Program-made: the position numbers and the translations under genes
NCBI GenBank assembly: GCA_027345405.1
Contig: DAHWID010000003.1
Coordinates: 1-47,775 of the forward strand
DNA from: Candidatus Saccharimonadota bacterium
GTDB taxonomy: Bacteria > Patescibacteriota > Saccharimonadia > Saccharimonadales > UBA4665
Length of the DNA stretch: 47,775 bases
Direction of reading: 5' to 3'
Notes under the pieces: generated by a model
What the model saw: the letters and a program-made list of their open reading frames with translations, nothing else
What the model was told of the DNA's origin: nothing
Database searches by the model: none
In this document: positions 1-8,703 of the stretch, one piece after another
How the letters are laid out: each line of letters begins with the position of its first letter
How positions within the stretch are numbered: the stretch's first letter is position 1

Positions 1-1238
1 TATGTCCTGAAGCCGAGCTTGCATCAGAAGTAGTGGATATTAGCAACCCTTCCATAAAACCTAATCCAGAAGTAGGCATAAAACTAAACAAGCTTGAGTC
101 GTACTTGGGTTTGAAACTGAATCCGGAAGATATCATTGGATTGTTAAAGCGCGTTGAGATACCAGCTCGAGTTGATCGCGACCAGCTGTTAGTTTCGCCG
201 CCTTTCTGGCGCACGGACATTAACGAAGGCGTTGATTTAATCGAAGAAGTGGCGCGTTTGTATGGCTATGATAATTTACCGCAGTCGGATCTGATGCGGC
301 CGCTTGTTCCACCCAAACCCGTCAAACTGATTTCGATTAAACAGAAGTTGCGCTTTATTCTTGCTGCGGCCGGAGCTAATGAACTATTAACTTATAGTTT
401 CGTTGATCCGAAGTTACTTAATGCCGCCAATCAGGATGTACAAAACGCTTACCAAATAGCTAACCCATTGAGCCCGGAGCTTAGCTACTACCGTCTCTCT
501 ATAATCCCAAGTTTATTACATAAAGTGCACTTAAACCACAAGGCGGGGTATAACAAGTTTGCGGTGTTTGAAATTGGCAAGACTCATCAGATTAGTCAAA
601 CTGACGCAAGCGGTTTGCCCGTGGAAGAGGAGCATATCGCTTTAGTCGTATCACGTGCGCGGGAGTCCAGCCAATCAGGAGAAGCCTTCTACCAGTTGCG
701 AGCATATCTTGATTACATTTTAGAAGCTTTAAATATTGAAGCCGATCTTAAATTTAGTTCGGCTGAAGATATTAAACAGCCAGCGCTCGCGAGCGCCGCC
801 GCACCTTTATTGGATGGGCGGAACGCTTTAATTTCAAGCGGCGAAATAGTGATAGGTGTTATCGGTGAGTTTGGTAACCAGACGAGAGCAGCCTTAAAGC
901 TTCCGCAATTTTGCGCCGGTTTGGAATTAGACATTAAGGCTCTAATTAATTTAATCGATTCCCATTCACGCTCATACCATCCTCTGGCTCGTTACCCGAA
1001 AATTACACAGGACTTAACGTTGGCTACTCACAGTAAAGGCTACCTTGAGCTATTCGATAAAATCATGAATCAGCTAAAAAAACTTATGCCCAACGATGTA
1101 CACTTTAGTCTGATTCCGCTAGATGCATATCCGCAGCCAAACGGGAGCGTAAACTGGACCTTTAGGATAGTCTGTGAGAGCAATTTACGCACATTGACTG
1201 ACCAAGAATTATCCTCAGTGCTAAAGCAAATTCATTAG
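1..1238 (+). CDS. pheT: Phenylalanyl-tRNA synthetase beta subunit, C-terminal part (truncated by window start)
   Basis: Reading frame is open from base 3 upstream of the listed GTG (CPEAELASEVVDISNPS...). Contains 'PPFWRTDINEGVDLIEEVARLYGYDNLP' (B5 domain) and a C-terminal anticodon-binding-like 'ARYPKITQDLTLA' segment. Confidence 0.95.
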   Translation, partial: CPEAELASEVVDISNPSIKPNPEVGIKLNKLESYLGLKLNPEDIIGLLKRVEIPARVDRDQLLVSPPFWRTDINEGVDLIEEVARLYGYDNLPQSDLMRPLVPPKPVKLISIKQKLRFILAAAGANELLTYSFVDPKLLNAANQDVQNAYQIANPLSPELSYYRLSIIPSLLHKVHLNHKAGYNKFAVFEIGKTHQISQTDASGLPVEEEHIALVVSRARESSQSGEAFYQLRAYLDYILEALNIEADLKFSSAEDIKQPALASAAAPLLDGRNALISSGEIVIGVIGEFGNQTRAALKLPQFCAGLELDIKALINLIDSHSRSYHPLARYPKITQDLTLATHSKGYLELFDKIMNQLKKLMPNDVHFSLIPLDAYPQPNGSVNWTFRIVCESNLRTLTDQELSSVLKQIH

Positions 1239-1300
1239 GCTTGAAGGAGACTTGTCCGAAAGGTATATAATATTTTTAAAATAGGTAATGGAGATAAAAA

Positions 1301-1621
1301 ATGACAATTGAAATGGACAGATTACAAGTTGAATATGAAAATCTAGTAGCAAGAGAGGAAGCGCGTATAGCCGAGAGGAACCGGCGGCAGGAGCAAATTA
1401 ATGCATTGGCTCAGAATATATTAGTAAGTGCTCTTAAAAACTCTCAAAGTCCACTACCTTCCGGCAACAAAGTAGCTTGTCAGGTCAACTCACTAGAAGC
1501 TGCGGCTTTTCTGAATATGGCTAGAGATGGTCTTATAAATATAGATAATGACGGTACGCCATCGTTAAGCCCGTTAGGCTTGCATCATGCATACCTTCTC
1601 AGCAAAAGGGAAACGACTTAG
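1301..1621 (+). CDS. Small hypothetical protein, charged/coiled-coil N-terminus
   Basis: 106-aa ORF with ATG preceded by 'taatggagataaaaaATG' (GGAG Shine-Dalgarno) and a TATAAT at 1266-1271. No recognisable family. Confidence 0.7.
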   Translation: MTIEMDRLQVEYENLVAREEARIAERNRRQEQINALAQNILVSALKNSQSPLPSGNKVACQVNSLEAAAFLNMARDGLINIDNDGTPSLSPLGLHHAYLLSKRETT

Positions 1622-1625
1622 TTCT

Positions 1626-2072
1626 ATGCGGCGAGCAGCGCGAGCCATTATACGTCGTAAAGATGAATTGCTTTTAATGCATCGCAATAAGTTTGGGAGC
1701 GAGTACGACATATTAGTTGGCGGAGGGGTCGAACTAGGCGAAGAGCCGGAAGCAGCATTGCTTAGAGAAATTCGCGAGGAAACCGGCATCAACGTCACTC
1801 AGCCTAAGCTGGTTTTTGTCGAAGAAGCGGGTGAACCTTATGGCACTCAATATATTTATTTATGCGATTATACAGACGGTGAAATTAAGTTAGACCCTGG
1901 TTCGACTGAGGCTAAGATAAATCAGCTAGGCAAGAATCTCTATCAACCGGTATGGCGCAAACTAAGCGAATTTGAGGATATAGATTTTCATACCCCTGAA
2001 CTTAAACGGGCCATGCTTGATGCTTTTAAAAACGGATTCCCAAGTCAGCCTATCGACATAACCAACAGCTAA
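1626..2072 (+). CDS. NUDIX hydrolase
   Basis: Nudix box G(x5)E(x7)REUxEExGU: 'GVELGEEPEAALLREIREETGI'. ATG at 1626 avoids overlap with the preceding ORF; the listed start is 1587. Confidence 0.9.
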   Translation: MRRAARAIIRRKDELLLMHRNKFGSEYDILVGGGVELGEEPEAALLREIREETGINVTQPKLVFVEEAGEPYGTQYIYLCDYTDGEIKLDPGSTEAKINQLGKNLYQPVWRKLSEFEDIDFHTPELKRAMLDAFKNGFPSQPIDITNS

Positions 2073-2080
2073 GGTATAAT
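2053..2080 (+). promoter_or_regulatory. Putative promoter for the FKBP gene, overlapping the NUDIX stop region
   Basis: TCGACA (2053-2058), 16-nt spacer, TATAAT (2075-2080), 11 nt before ATG 2092. Confidence 0.5.
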
Positions 2081-2091
2081 TGGATCGAGTT

Positions 2092-2625
2092 ATGGCGATT
2101 AGAGGAAGAGTCTTTGCGGGTTTAGGGGCTGTCTTATTTTTACTGACAAGTTCAGCTTTGACAATATTGGTAATACTAACTTCAAATAATAGTTCTTCAA
2201 CTGCCAATACGACAATTAGCGCTCAGGCAAGCGCATCCTGCCCCAGCGGGTTTAACGTAAACGATGGTAATAAATTAGCCGGATATACTCCTCCGACAAG
2301 CGCAATCAGTCATCTGGAAATTGGTAATTTAAAAATAGGCAGCGGTCCGGTAGTTAAAACCGGCGCCACCGTAACGGCGTGCTACATTGGCGCTTTAGCT
2401 AGTAACGGTGTTATTTTTGATGCCAGTTCAGAGCACGGCGGTCCACAGACCTTTTCGCTTAATTCCGTTATTGAGGGCTGGAAACTCGGGATACCTGGAA
2501 TGCATGTCGGTGGCACCAGAGAACTCATCATACCTTCGGGTCTGGCGTACGGATCACAAAAGGTAGGCAGCATTCCACCTAATTCAAATTTGGTCTTTCT
2601 GGTATATATTACTAATACCAATTAG
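2092..2625 (+). CDS. FKBP-type peptidyl-prolyl cis-trans isomerase with N-terminal membrane anchor
   Basis: N-terminal hydrophobic segment 'GLGAVLFLLTSSALTILVILTS', then FKBP signatures 'VTACYIGALASNGVIFDAS', 'VIEGWKLGIPGMHVGGTRELIIPSGLAYG', 'IPPNSNLVFLVYI'. Confidence 0.9.
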   Translation: MAIRGRVFAGLGAVLFLLTSSALTILVILTSNNSSSTANTTISAQASASCPSGFNVNDGNKLAGYTPPTSAISHLEIGNLKIGSGPVVKTGATVTACYIGALASNGVIFDASSEHGGPQTFSLNSVIEGWKLGIPGMHVGGTRELIIPSGLAYGSQKVGSIPPNSNLVFLVYITNTN

Positions 2626-2650
2626 CGTAAAAAGCACAATATATAGCGTA

Positions 2651-2680
2651 TTGACCAAAAAGCTAACGCTATTTTATAAT
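2651..2680 (+). promoter_or_regulatory. Putative promoter for the glutaredoxin/trxB genes
   Basis: TTGACC (2651-2656), 18-nt spacer, TATAAT (2675-2680). Confidence 0.6.
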
Positions 2681-2774
2681 AGAGCTCACTAAGACCTTAA
2701 TAGATAAAACAAACAATTAAAAGGCCTTAATCCAAGAAAAACTAACAAGTCCAAAGTTAAGGAGACTAGCTAAA

Positions 2775-3023
2775 ATGGTCAAAAAAATCACCATCTTTAC
2801 CAGCGACACATGCGGATACTGCCACATGGTAAAAACATACCTAAAGGCCAAGGGAATGGGTTATGAAGAAGTCAATCTAGATCGTGTGCCTGAGCGCCGA
2901 GCTGAAGCGCACCGTTTAAGTGGAGCTTTAACAGTTCCAGTGACAGTAGTTACTAAAACAGACGATAGCCAGGAGATTATTGTTGGCTATAACCTGGCAA
3001 AACTCGCACCGGCCGTCAACTAA
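2775..3023 (+). CDS. Glutaredoxin/thioredoxin-fold small redox protein (CGYC active site)
   Basis: 'ITIFTSDTCGYCHMVKTYLKAKGMGYEEVNLD...GALTVPVTVV': Grx-like CxxC and cis-Pro 'TVPVTV'. Confidence 0.9.
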   Translation: MVKKITIFTSDTCGYCHMVKTYLKAKGMGYEEVNLDRVPERRAEAHRLSGALTVPVTVVTKTDDSQEIIVGYNLAKLAPAVN

Positions 3024-3099
3024 ACCGTCGTAAAGCAAGCACATACTTATGCAGAGTCAGTCAGCGTTCTGCTAGGTAATAACTAGAAAGAGAAGACTT

Positions 3100-4074
3100 A
3101 TGAGTGAGCAAATAAAACACGAAGTGATCATGATTGGCGCTGGACCAGCCGCTTTAACAGCGGCTATTTATACGACCAGAGAAGACATAGATACCTTATT
3201 GATCGAAAAAGGCGTTGTCGGAGGACTTGCGGCAGTAACTGATGTTATCGATAATTACCCTGGTTTTGCAAAAGGTGTCAAGGGGCTTGATTTGGCCGAT
3301 GATTTACGCCAGCAAGCGGAACGCTTTGGTACAGAAATCGAGCTTGCGGAAGTCAGTGAGCTGATTAAGGAGGATAAATTAATTCGGCTTAAAACCACTG
3401 CCGGTGAAATGGTGGCTGATGCAGTATTAATCGCTACTGGGTGTGATTATAAAAGGACTGGGATACCAGGCGAAGAAAAATATTATGCCCGTGGTGTCCA
3501 TTTTTGTGCGACCTGCGATGGTGCATTTTACCGGGATAAGCGGTTAGTGGTGATTGGTGGAGGTAATTCTGCCTTCCAAGAATCGATTTTTCTGACACGA
3601 TATGCCAATCACATTGATATATTAGTCAGAAGTCAAATCAAAGCCAGTGATGTCTTGCAAAAAGAAATGCAGCCGTTTATTGACCAAGGCAAGGTCAGCG
3701 TTCACCTCGGCGTAACGCCACTAGAAATAGTCGGCGACGAGAACGGTGTTACTGCAGTTAATGGAACCGACGCTAACGGGAATAAAGTTGAATTTAAAAC
3801 GGACGGTGTTTTTGAATTTATTGGGCTAAAGCCTAATACTTCGTTTTTGCGAGAATCAGGAGTCAGATTAAACGAACAGGGTTTTGTTATTACCGATGAA
3901 AATCTTGAAACTAGCATCGAAGGAGTATTCGCGGCCGGTGATGTCCGCAGCGGGGCGACGATGCAGATCGCCAGTGCATCGGGAGAAGGCGCAACAGCCG
4001 CTCTTAAAATTCGTGAGTATCTTGAGGGCCGGTTGCATAACTCTGAGTTACGACAGCTTGAAGTTAATCCTTAA
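3100..4074 (+). CDS. trxB: Thioredoxin reductase
   Basis: FAD-binding 'IGAGPAALTAAIYTTRE', redox 'CATCDGAFY', NAD(P)-binding 'VVIGGGNSAFQES', C-terminal 'GVFAAGDVRSGATMQIASASGEGATAA'. Confidence 0.95.
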   Translation: MSEQIKHEVIMIGAGPAALTAAIYTTREDIDTLLIEKGVVGGLAAVTDVIDNYPGFAKGVKGLDLADDLRQQAERFGTEIELAEVSELIKEDKLIRLKTTAGEMVADAVLIATGCDYKRTGIPGEEKYYARGVHFCATCDGAFYRDKRLVVIGGGNSAFQESIFLTRYANHIDILVRSQIKASDVLQKEMQPFIDQGKVSVHLGVTPLEIVGDENGVTAVNGTDANGNKVEFKTDGVFEFIGLKPNTSFLRESGVRLNEQGFVITDENLETSIEGVFAAGDVRSGATMQIASASGEGATAALKIREYLEGRLHNSELRQLEVNP

Positions 4075-4116
4075 TTGATTTGTTACAATTATTTTAGTCA
4101 GAGAGGAAGTTAAAAT

Positions 4117-4647
4117 ATGCCAGATTACAATAAAGTGCTAAGTCCGGGTGATATAGAAAACGGCAAGTTGAACGCTGTTATTGAGATTCCTGAGGGCAGT
4201 CACCTTAAAATCGAATATGATCGTAAAGCAGCCGCCTTTATGGTTGACCGCGTGGAGCCGAGCATCTATCCAAAGCCGATTAACTACGGATTTATTCCTG
4301 CCACCAAAGACGAAGACGGGGATGAGCTAGATGTCTTAGTCGTTGCTAGCGAGCCGATTCCGACAGGCGTTTGGCTAGAGTGCAAATACGTTGGCGTGCT
4401 TAAATTCGAAGATGACGGTGAAGGCGACCATAAAATTGTTGCTGTGCCAGCCGATGATCGTGATAGCGGCGACAGTGTCAATTCACTAGACGACCTAGGT
4501 AGCCGCTGGCAACAAAAGGTCGAGCAGCATTTCAGCCATTACAAGGATCTTAAAAAGCCAGGTAGTACTAAAGTTTTGGGCTGGGGCGATCAAGCTGCCG
4601 CTAAACAGGTTATTTTAGAATCTATCAAGAGATACGAGCAAAGTTAA
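4117..4647 (+). CDS. ppa: Inorganic pyrophosphatase (family I)
   Basis: 'IEIPEGSHLKIEYD', 'YGFIPATKDEDGDELDVLVV' (DxDxxD metal site), 'DDRDSG', 'HFSHYKDLKKP'. Confidence 0.95.
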   Translation: MPDYNKVLSPGDIENGKLNAVIEIPEGSHLKIEYDRKAAAFMVDRVEPSIYPKPINYGFIPATKDEDGDELDVLVVASEPIPTGVWLECKYVGVLKFEDDGEGDHKIVAVPADDRDSGDSVNSLDDLGSRWQQKVEQHFSHYKDLKKPGSTKVLGWGDQAAAKQVILESIKRYEQS

Positions 4648-4726
4648 GCTTAAGCTTAGATTTATTTAGTATAACCATAACTGCTATAGTTAAAATATAA
4701 ACACAACCATTCCAGGGGGTAAGAGA

Positions 4727-5743
4727 ATGAAAACAAAATTAGCAATAAACGGTTTTGGGCGGATCGGTAGAATCGCCTTTAGGATAGCTTACGACCGAGA
4801 CGACATCGACATTGTCGCAATTAATGATCTGACCGATACTAAAACCCTAGCCTATTTGTTAAAACATGATTCTAATTATGGAAATTATCATCATGATGTT
4901 AGTTTTGATGAGAGTCACCTTAAGATTGATAATAATGCCATACCGGTTTATGCCGAGAAGGACCCGTCGCTGTTGCCTTGGAGGGATTTGGATGTTGACA
5001 TAGTGATTGAATCCACTGGCCACTTTACAACTAGCGATACAGCAAGCGCACATCTTAAGGCGGGTGCTAAAAAAGTTATTATATCGGCTCCAAGCAAAAG
5101 TGATGATGTTAAAACGATTGTCATTGGCGCTAACGACGATGAATTAAAAGACAGCGGCGACATTATTTCTAATGCCTCATGTACTACCAACAGTGTAGCG
5201 GCGGTTATGGACATATTAGATAGAGAGTTTGGAATTGAAAAAGCTCTACTTACGACCGTTCATAGCGATACGGCTAGCCAGACTTTAACCGATTCACCCG
5301 CCAAGGATCTACGAGAGGGTCGAGCAGCACCGCATAACATCGTACCTACAACCACCGGCGCGGCCATTGCCGTAGCTAAAACAGTCCATACTTTAGTTGG
5401 TAAATTTGACGGTTTGAGCGTACGTGTGCCCACTCCGGTGGTGTCACTAAGTGATGTGACCATGCTACTTAGGCAAAATGTATCGAAGGAGCAGATAAAT
5501 GACTGTTTGACTAAGGCCTCGCAAGATCCATACTACCAGGGGATTATTGCCGTTTCGGATGAGCCGTTGGTATCTAGTGATTATCTCGGTAATTCCAACT
5601 CCGGCATTGTTGATCTAGAGTTGACTAACGTAGTGGCTGGTAATTTAGCTAAAGTTGTCGTCTGGTATGACAATGAATGGGGCTATTCAAACCGCTTAGT
5701 CGAGCTGGTAGCAGATACCGGTAAATTGTTAAAAGGAGAATAA
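4727..5743 (+). CDS. gap: Glyceraldehyde-3-phosphate dehydrogenase
   Basis: 'INGFGRIGRIAFR', catalytic 'SNASCTTNSVAAVM', 'VRVPTPVVSLSDV', 'WYDNEWGYSNRLVEL'. Confidence 0.97.
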   Translation: MKTKLAINGFGRIGRIAFRIAYDRDDIDIVAINDLTDTKTLAYLLKHDSNYGNYHHDVSFDESHLKIDNNAIPVYAEKDPSLLPWRDLDVDIVIESTGHFTTSDTASAHLKAGAKKVIISAPSKSDDVKTIVIGANDDELKDSGDIISNASCTTNSVAAVMDILDREFGIEKALLTTVHSDTASQTLTDSPAKDLREGRAAPHNIVPTTTGAAIAVAKTVHTLVGKFDGLSVRVPTPVVSLSDVTMLLRQNVSKEQINDCLTKASQDPYYQGIIAVSDEPLVSSDYLGNSNSGIVDLELTNVVAGNLAKVVVWYDNEWGYSNRLVELVADTGKLLKGE

Positions 5744-5758
5744 CAGAAAAGGCAGTCG

Positions 5759-6208
5759 GTGATGAAAATATTCTTGGGATCAGATCATGTCGGACTTGAG
5801 CTTAAAGGGAAGGTTAAAGATTATCTGATTCGCTGCGGGCACGAAGTTGTCGATGAGGGCAATGACCATCCTGACCCGAACGACGACTTCCCGGTTTTTG
5901 CAGCTCGGGTTATTAACGCCATGAATTCCAGCAGCGAAGTTGATCCTAAAGGTATCTTGATTTGTGGTAGCGGTCAGGGTATGTGCATGGCCGCTAACCG
6001 TTATAAGGGTATTCGAGCGGCTCTATGTTGGAATGTAGCCGAAGCCCACGCTGCCCGCAATGATGATGACTCGAACGTTCTTTGCCTGTCAGCTCGATCA
6101 ACGCCGATGAAGGAGGCGGAAGCGATTATTAATACTTGGGTTTCAACTGCATATGCCGCCGCCCCGCGCTACATTCGCCGCTTAAAGGAGCTCGACGAGC
6201 TGGCTTAA
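5759..6208 (+). CDS. rpiB: Ribose-5-phosphate isomerase B
   Basis: 'IFLGSDHVGLELKGKVKDYL...GILICGSGQGMCMAANRYKGIRAALCW' RpiB/LacAB signature. Confidence 0.95.
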   Translation: MMKIFLGSDHVGLELKGKVKDYLIRCGHEVVDEGNDHPDPNDDFPVFAARVINAMNSSSEVDPKGILICGSGQGMCMAANRYKGIRAALCWNVAEAHAARNDDDSNVLCLSARSTPMKEAEAIINTWVSTAYAAAPRYIRRLKELDELA

Positions 6209-6224
6209 AAATACGTATTAGTTT

Positions 6225-6881
6225 ATGAATGCCTGGATTTGCCCGACAATTACTGCTGTCACACGCAAAGAATATGAGCGCCAGTTTAATATTATTAATA
6301 AGTTTGCGGTGCGCATCCATTTTGATGTATCGGACGGGTCGTTGGCACCACGGAGACTATTTTCTTTCTCGCAGATGCGCTGGCATAAAGATACGTTAGC
6401 AGATGTTCATATCATGAGTCGCTATCCGCACGCGGACATAGTTTTGGCCTATCATCTGCGCCCACATTTGGTAATTATTCATGCTGAAGCTGAAGTTGAC
6501 CTCATTCGGGCTGCTAATAGCTTACACTCTGCCGGCATTAAGGCAGGTCTGGCACTCTTATCTGATACTCAAGTTGAACAAGTTTCGGCTATAATTCCGC
6601 ATTTTGACCATGCTCTTATCTTTTCTGGTAACTTAGGTTACCAGGGAGGATCAGTAGCTGATCTAAATTTGTTAAACAAAGTTCATAAGTTGAAAAGTCT
6701 TAACCCGAATATTGAGATTGGCTGGGACGGAGGAATTAACAATGACAATATAGAGCTGATAGTTGCGAGTGGCATTAGCGTTGCTAATGTTGGCGGATAT
6801 ATACAATCAGCGTCTTCGCCAAAAAGGGCTTATGCTAAACTGGTAAGTACACTAAAGAAATCAAAACATCATGCCGAGTAA
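6225..6881 (+). CDS. rpe: Ribulose-phosphate 3-epimerase-like protein (divergent)
   Basis: TIM-barrel Rpe motifs retained: 'RIHFDVSDGSLAP' (HxD), 'ADVHIM', 'GNLGYQGG', 'IGWDGGIN'. Located between rpiB and transketolase genes. Confidence 0.8.
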   Translation: MNAWICPTITAVTRKEYERQFNIINKFAVRIHFDVSDGSLAPRRLFSFSQMRWHKDTLADVHIMSRYPHADIVLAYHLRPHLVIIHAEAEVDLIRAANSLHSAGIKAGLALLSDTQVEQVSAIIPHFDHALIFSGNLGYQGGSVADLNLLNKVHKLKSLNPNIEIGWDGGINNDNIELIVASGISVANVGGYIQSASSPKRAYAKLVSTLKKSKHHAE

Positions 6882-7728
6882 ACTTTCCCTAAAGCAACTA
6901 GAGTTAATCGCAAACGACATTCGCGAAGATATCGTGCATATGCTAGAAGTAGCAGGCAGCGGACATTCGGCTGGTCCCCTCGGACTAGCGGATATCTTTA
7001 CGGCGTTATATTTCGACGTTTTAAAACACGATCCCAAAAATCCAGATTGGCGTGATCGGGATATTCTAATACTCTCAAATGGCCATTGTGTTCCCGTACG
7101 ATATGCAGCAATGGCGCGCGCTGGCTACTTTGATCGCAAGGAGTTGCTAACTTTACGTCAATTAGGCTCGCGCTTGCAAGGTCATCCCGAGCGAAAGCGC
7201 TTGCCTGGACTAGAGAGCACCAGCGGACCTTTAGGTTGCGGCTTAAGTCAGGCCGCAGGGATTGCCCTAGCGCATAAAATGGACAACATTCTGCACCGCT
7301 ACATCTATGTCGTGATGGGGGATGGTGAAACAGATGAAGGTAACGTCTGGGAAGCGGCGATGTTTGCCGGGGATAACCATTTGTCTAAAATTATAGCCAT
7401 TATTGACCGCAATAACATTCAAATCGACGGTCCAACCGAAATGGTACTGCCACTCGAGGATTATAAGGCAAAATGGGAAGCTTTCGGATGGCACGTGCTA
7501 GAGATTGATGGCAACAATATAGAGGCAGTGATTGACGCTTGTGCGATGGCCAAAGCAATTGTCGAAAAGCCGGTTGCCATTATTGCACATACTATTCCGG
7601 GCAAGGGAGTCGATTTTATGGAATATGACTTTCACTGGCATGGTATGCCGCCTAATGTTGAACAAGCGACTAAGGCATTGCAAGAGCTGAGAACGCTTGG
7701 CGGAAAAATACGGAGTGAACATGAGTAA
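6871..7728 (+). CDS. Transketolase, N-terminal (TPP-binding) subunit
   Basis: 'GSGHSAGPLGLADIFTALYFD', 'LGCGLSQAAGIALAHKMD', 'VVMGDGETDEGNVWEAAMFAGDNHLSKIIAIIDRNNIQIDG'. Start overlaps the end of rpe by 11 bp. Confidence 0.95.
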   Translation: MPSKLSLKQLELIANDIREDIVHMLEVAGSGHSAGPLGLADIFTALYFDVLKHDPKNPDWRDRDILILSNGHCVPVRYAAMARAGYFDRKELLTLRQLGSRLQGHPERKRLPGLESTSGPLGCGLSQAAGIALAHKMDNILHRYIYVVMGDGETDEGNVWEAAMFAGDNHLSKIIAIIDRNNIQIDGPTEMVLPLEDYKAKWEAFGWHVLEIDGNNIEAVIDACAMAKAIVEKPVAIIAHTIPGKGVDFMEYDFHWHGMPPNVEQATKALQELRTLGGKIRSEHE

Positions 7729-8701
7729 TATCGCTTTAGTCGACTTAAATAAGGAACAGGTTACACGTGAGCCAATAAGGAAAGGTTTTGGCCGCGGACT
7801 TGAGAAGGCCGGACATGTTGAGCCAAATGTCGTAGCAGCCTGCGCCGATCTAACCGAATCTACCCAGATGCATTTATTTAAACAATCATTTCCTGAGCGT
7901 TTTATTGAGGTGGGAATAGCAGAACAAAATCTAGTTACAGTGGCTTCCGGGCTAGCTGCCGCTGGAAAGATACCTTTTGTCAGCAGCTATGCAGCCTTTA
8001 GCCCCGGGCGTAATTGGGAGCAAATCCGTACTACCATTTGTTTAAATGACCGGCCAGTTAAGATTGTCGGCTCGCACGCTGGTGTCAGTGTTGGCCCTGA
8101 CGGCGCAACCCATCAGATGTTAGAAGATTTAGCATTAATGCGAGTACTGCCGAATATGGTCGTAATCGCGCCATGTGATAGTATCGAGGCCGAAAAAGCT
8201 ACATTAGCTATGGTGAGTGACCCTAGGCCGAACTATATTCGTCTGGCTCGTGAAGAAACACCTGTGATTACCACTGCTGAAACACCTTTTGTGATTGGAG
8301 CTGCCCAAGTATTTGAATCAGGAAGTGATGTAACAATCCTGGCTACAGGTACGATGACCTATCATGCGCTCTTGGCCGCCGATTTATTGTATAAAGATGG
8401 CATCGAAGCCGAAGTTATACACGTACCCACACTTAAGCCGCTCGACGAGACGACGATTATTAAGAGCTTAAGTAAAACCCGCGCGGCGGTAACTGCTGAA
8501 GAAGCTCAAATAAACGGCGGGTTGGGCGGGGCCATTGCCGAACTAGCAGCCGAACATTGTCCCGTACCCCTAAAACGGATCGGTATGCGTGATCGTTTTG
8601 GAGAATCCGGAAAACCTGATGAATTAATGGTATATTTTGGACTAGATGCTAAACATATCCGTTTAGCAGTGCATGAAGTAATGCAAAAGAAAGGAAACTA
8701 G
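7721..8701 (+). CDS. Transketolase, C-terminal (pyrimidine-binding) subunit
   Basis: 'RFIEVGIAEQNLVTVASGLAAAGKIPFVSSYAAF', 'GATHQMLEDLALMRVLPNMVVIAPCD'. ATG at 7721 overlaps the stop of the N-subunit by 8 bp; the listed start is 7697. Confidence 0.94.
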   Translation: MSNIALVDLNKEQVTREPIRKGFGRGLEKAGHVEPNVVAACADLTESTQMHLFKQSFPERFIEVGIAEQNLVTVASGLAAAGKIPFVSSYAAFSPGRNWEQIRTTICLNDRPVKIVGSHAGVSVGPDGATHQMLEDLALMRVLPNMVVIAPCDSIEAEKATLAMVSDPRPNYIRLAREETPVITTAETPFVIGAAQVFESGSDVTILATGTMTYHALLAADLLYKDGIEAEVIHVPTLKPLDETTIIKSLSKTRAAVTAEEAQINGGLGGAIAELAAEHCPVPLKRIGMRDRFGESGKPDELMVYFGLDAKHIRLAVHEVMQKKGN

Positions 8702-8703
8702 AA

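Noticed and set aside
3884-4078. 64-aa + ORF overlapping the trxB 3' end
   Set aside because: Out-of-frame overlap within conserved TrxB C-terminus.
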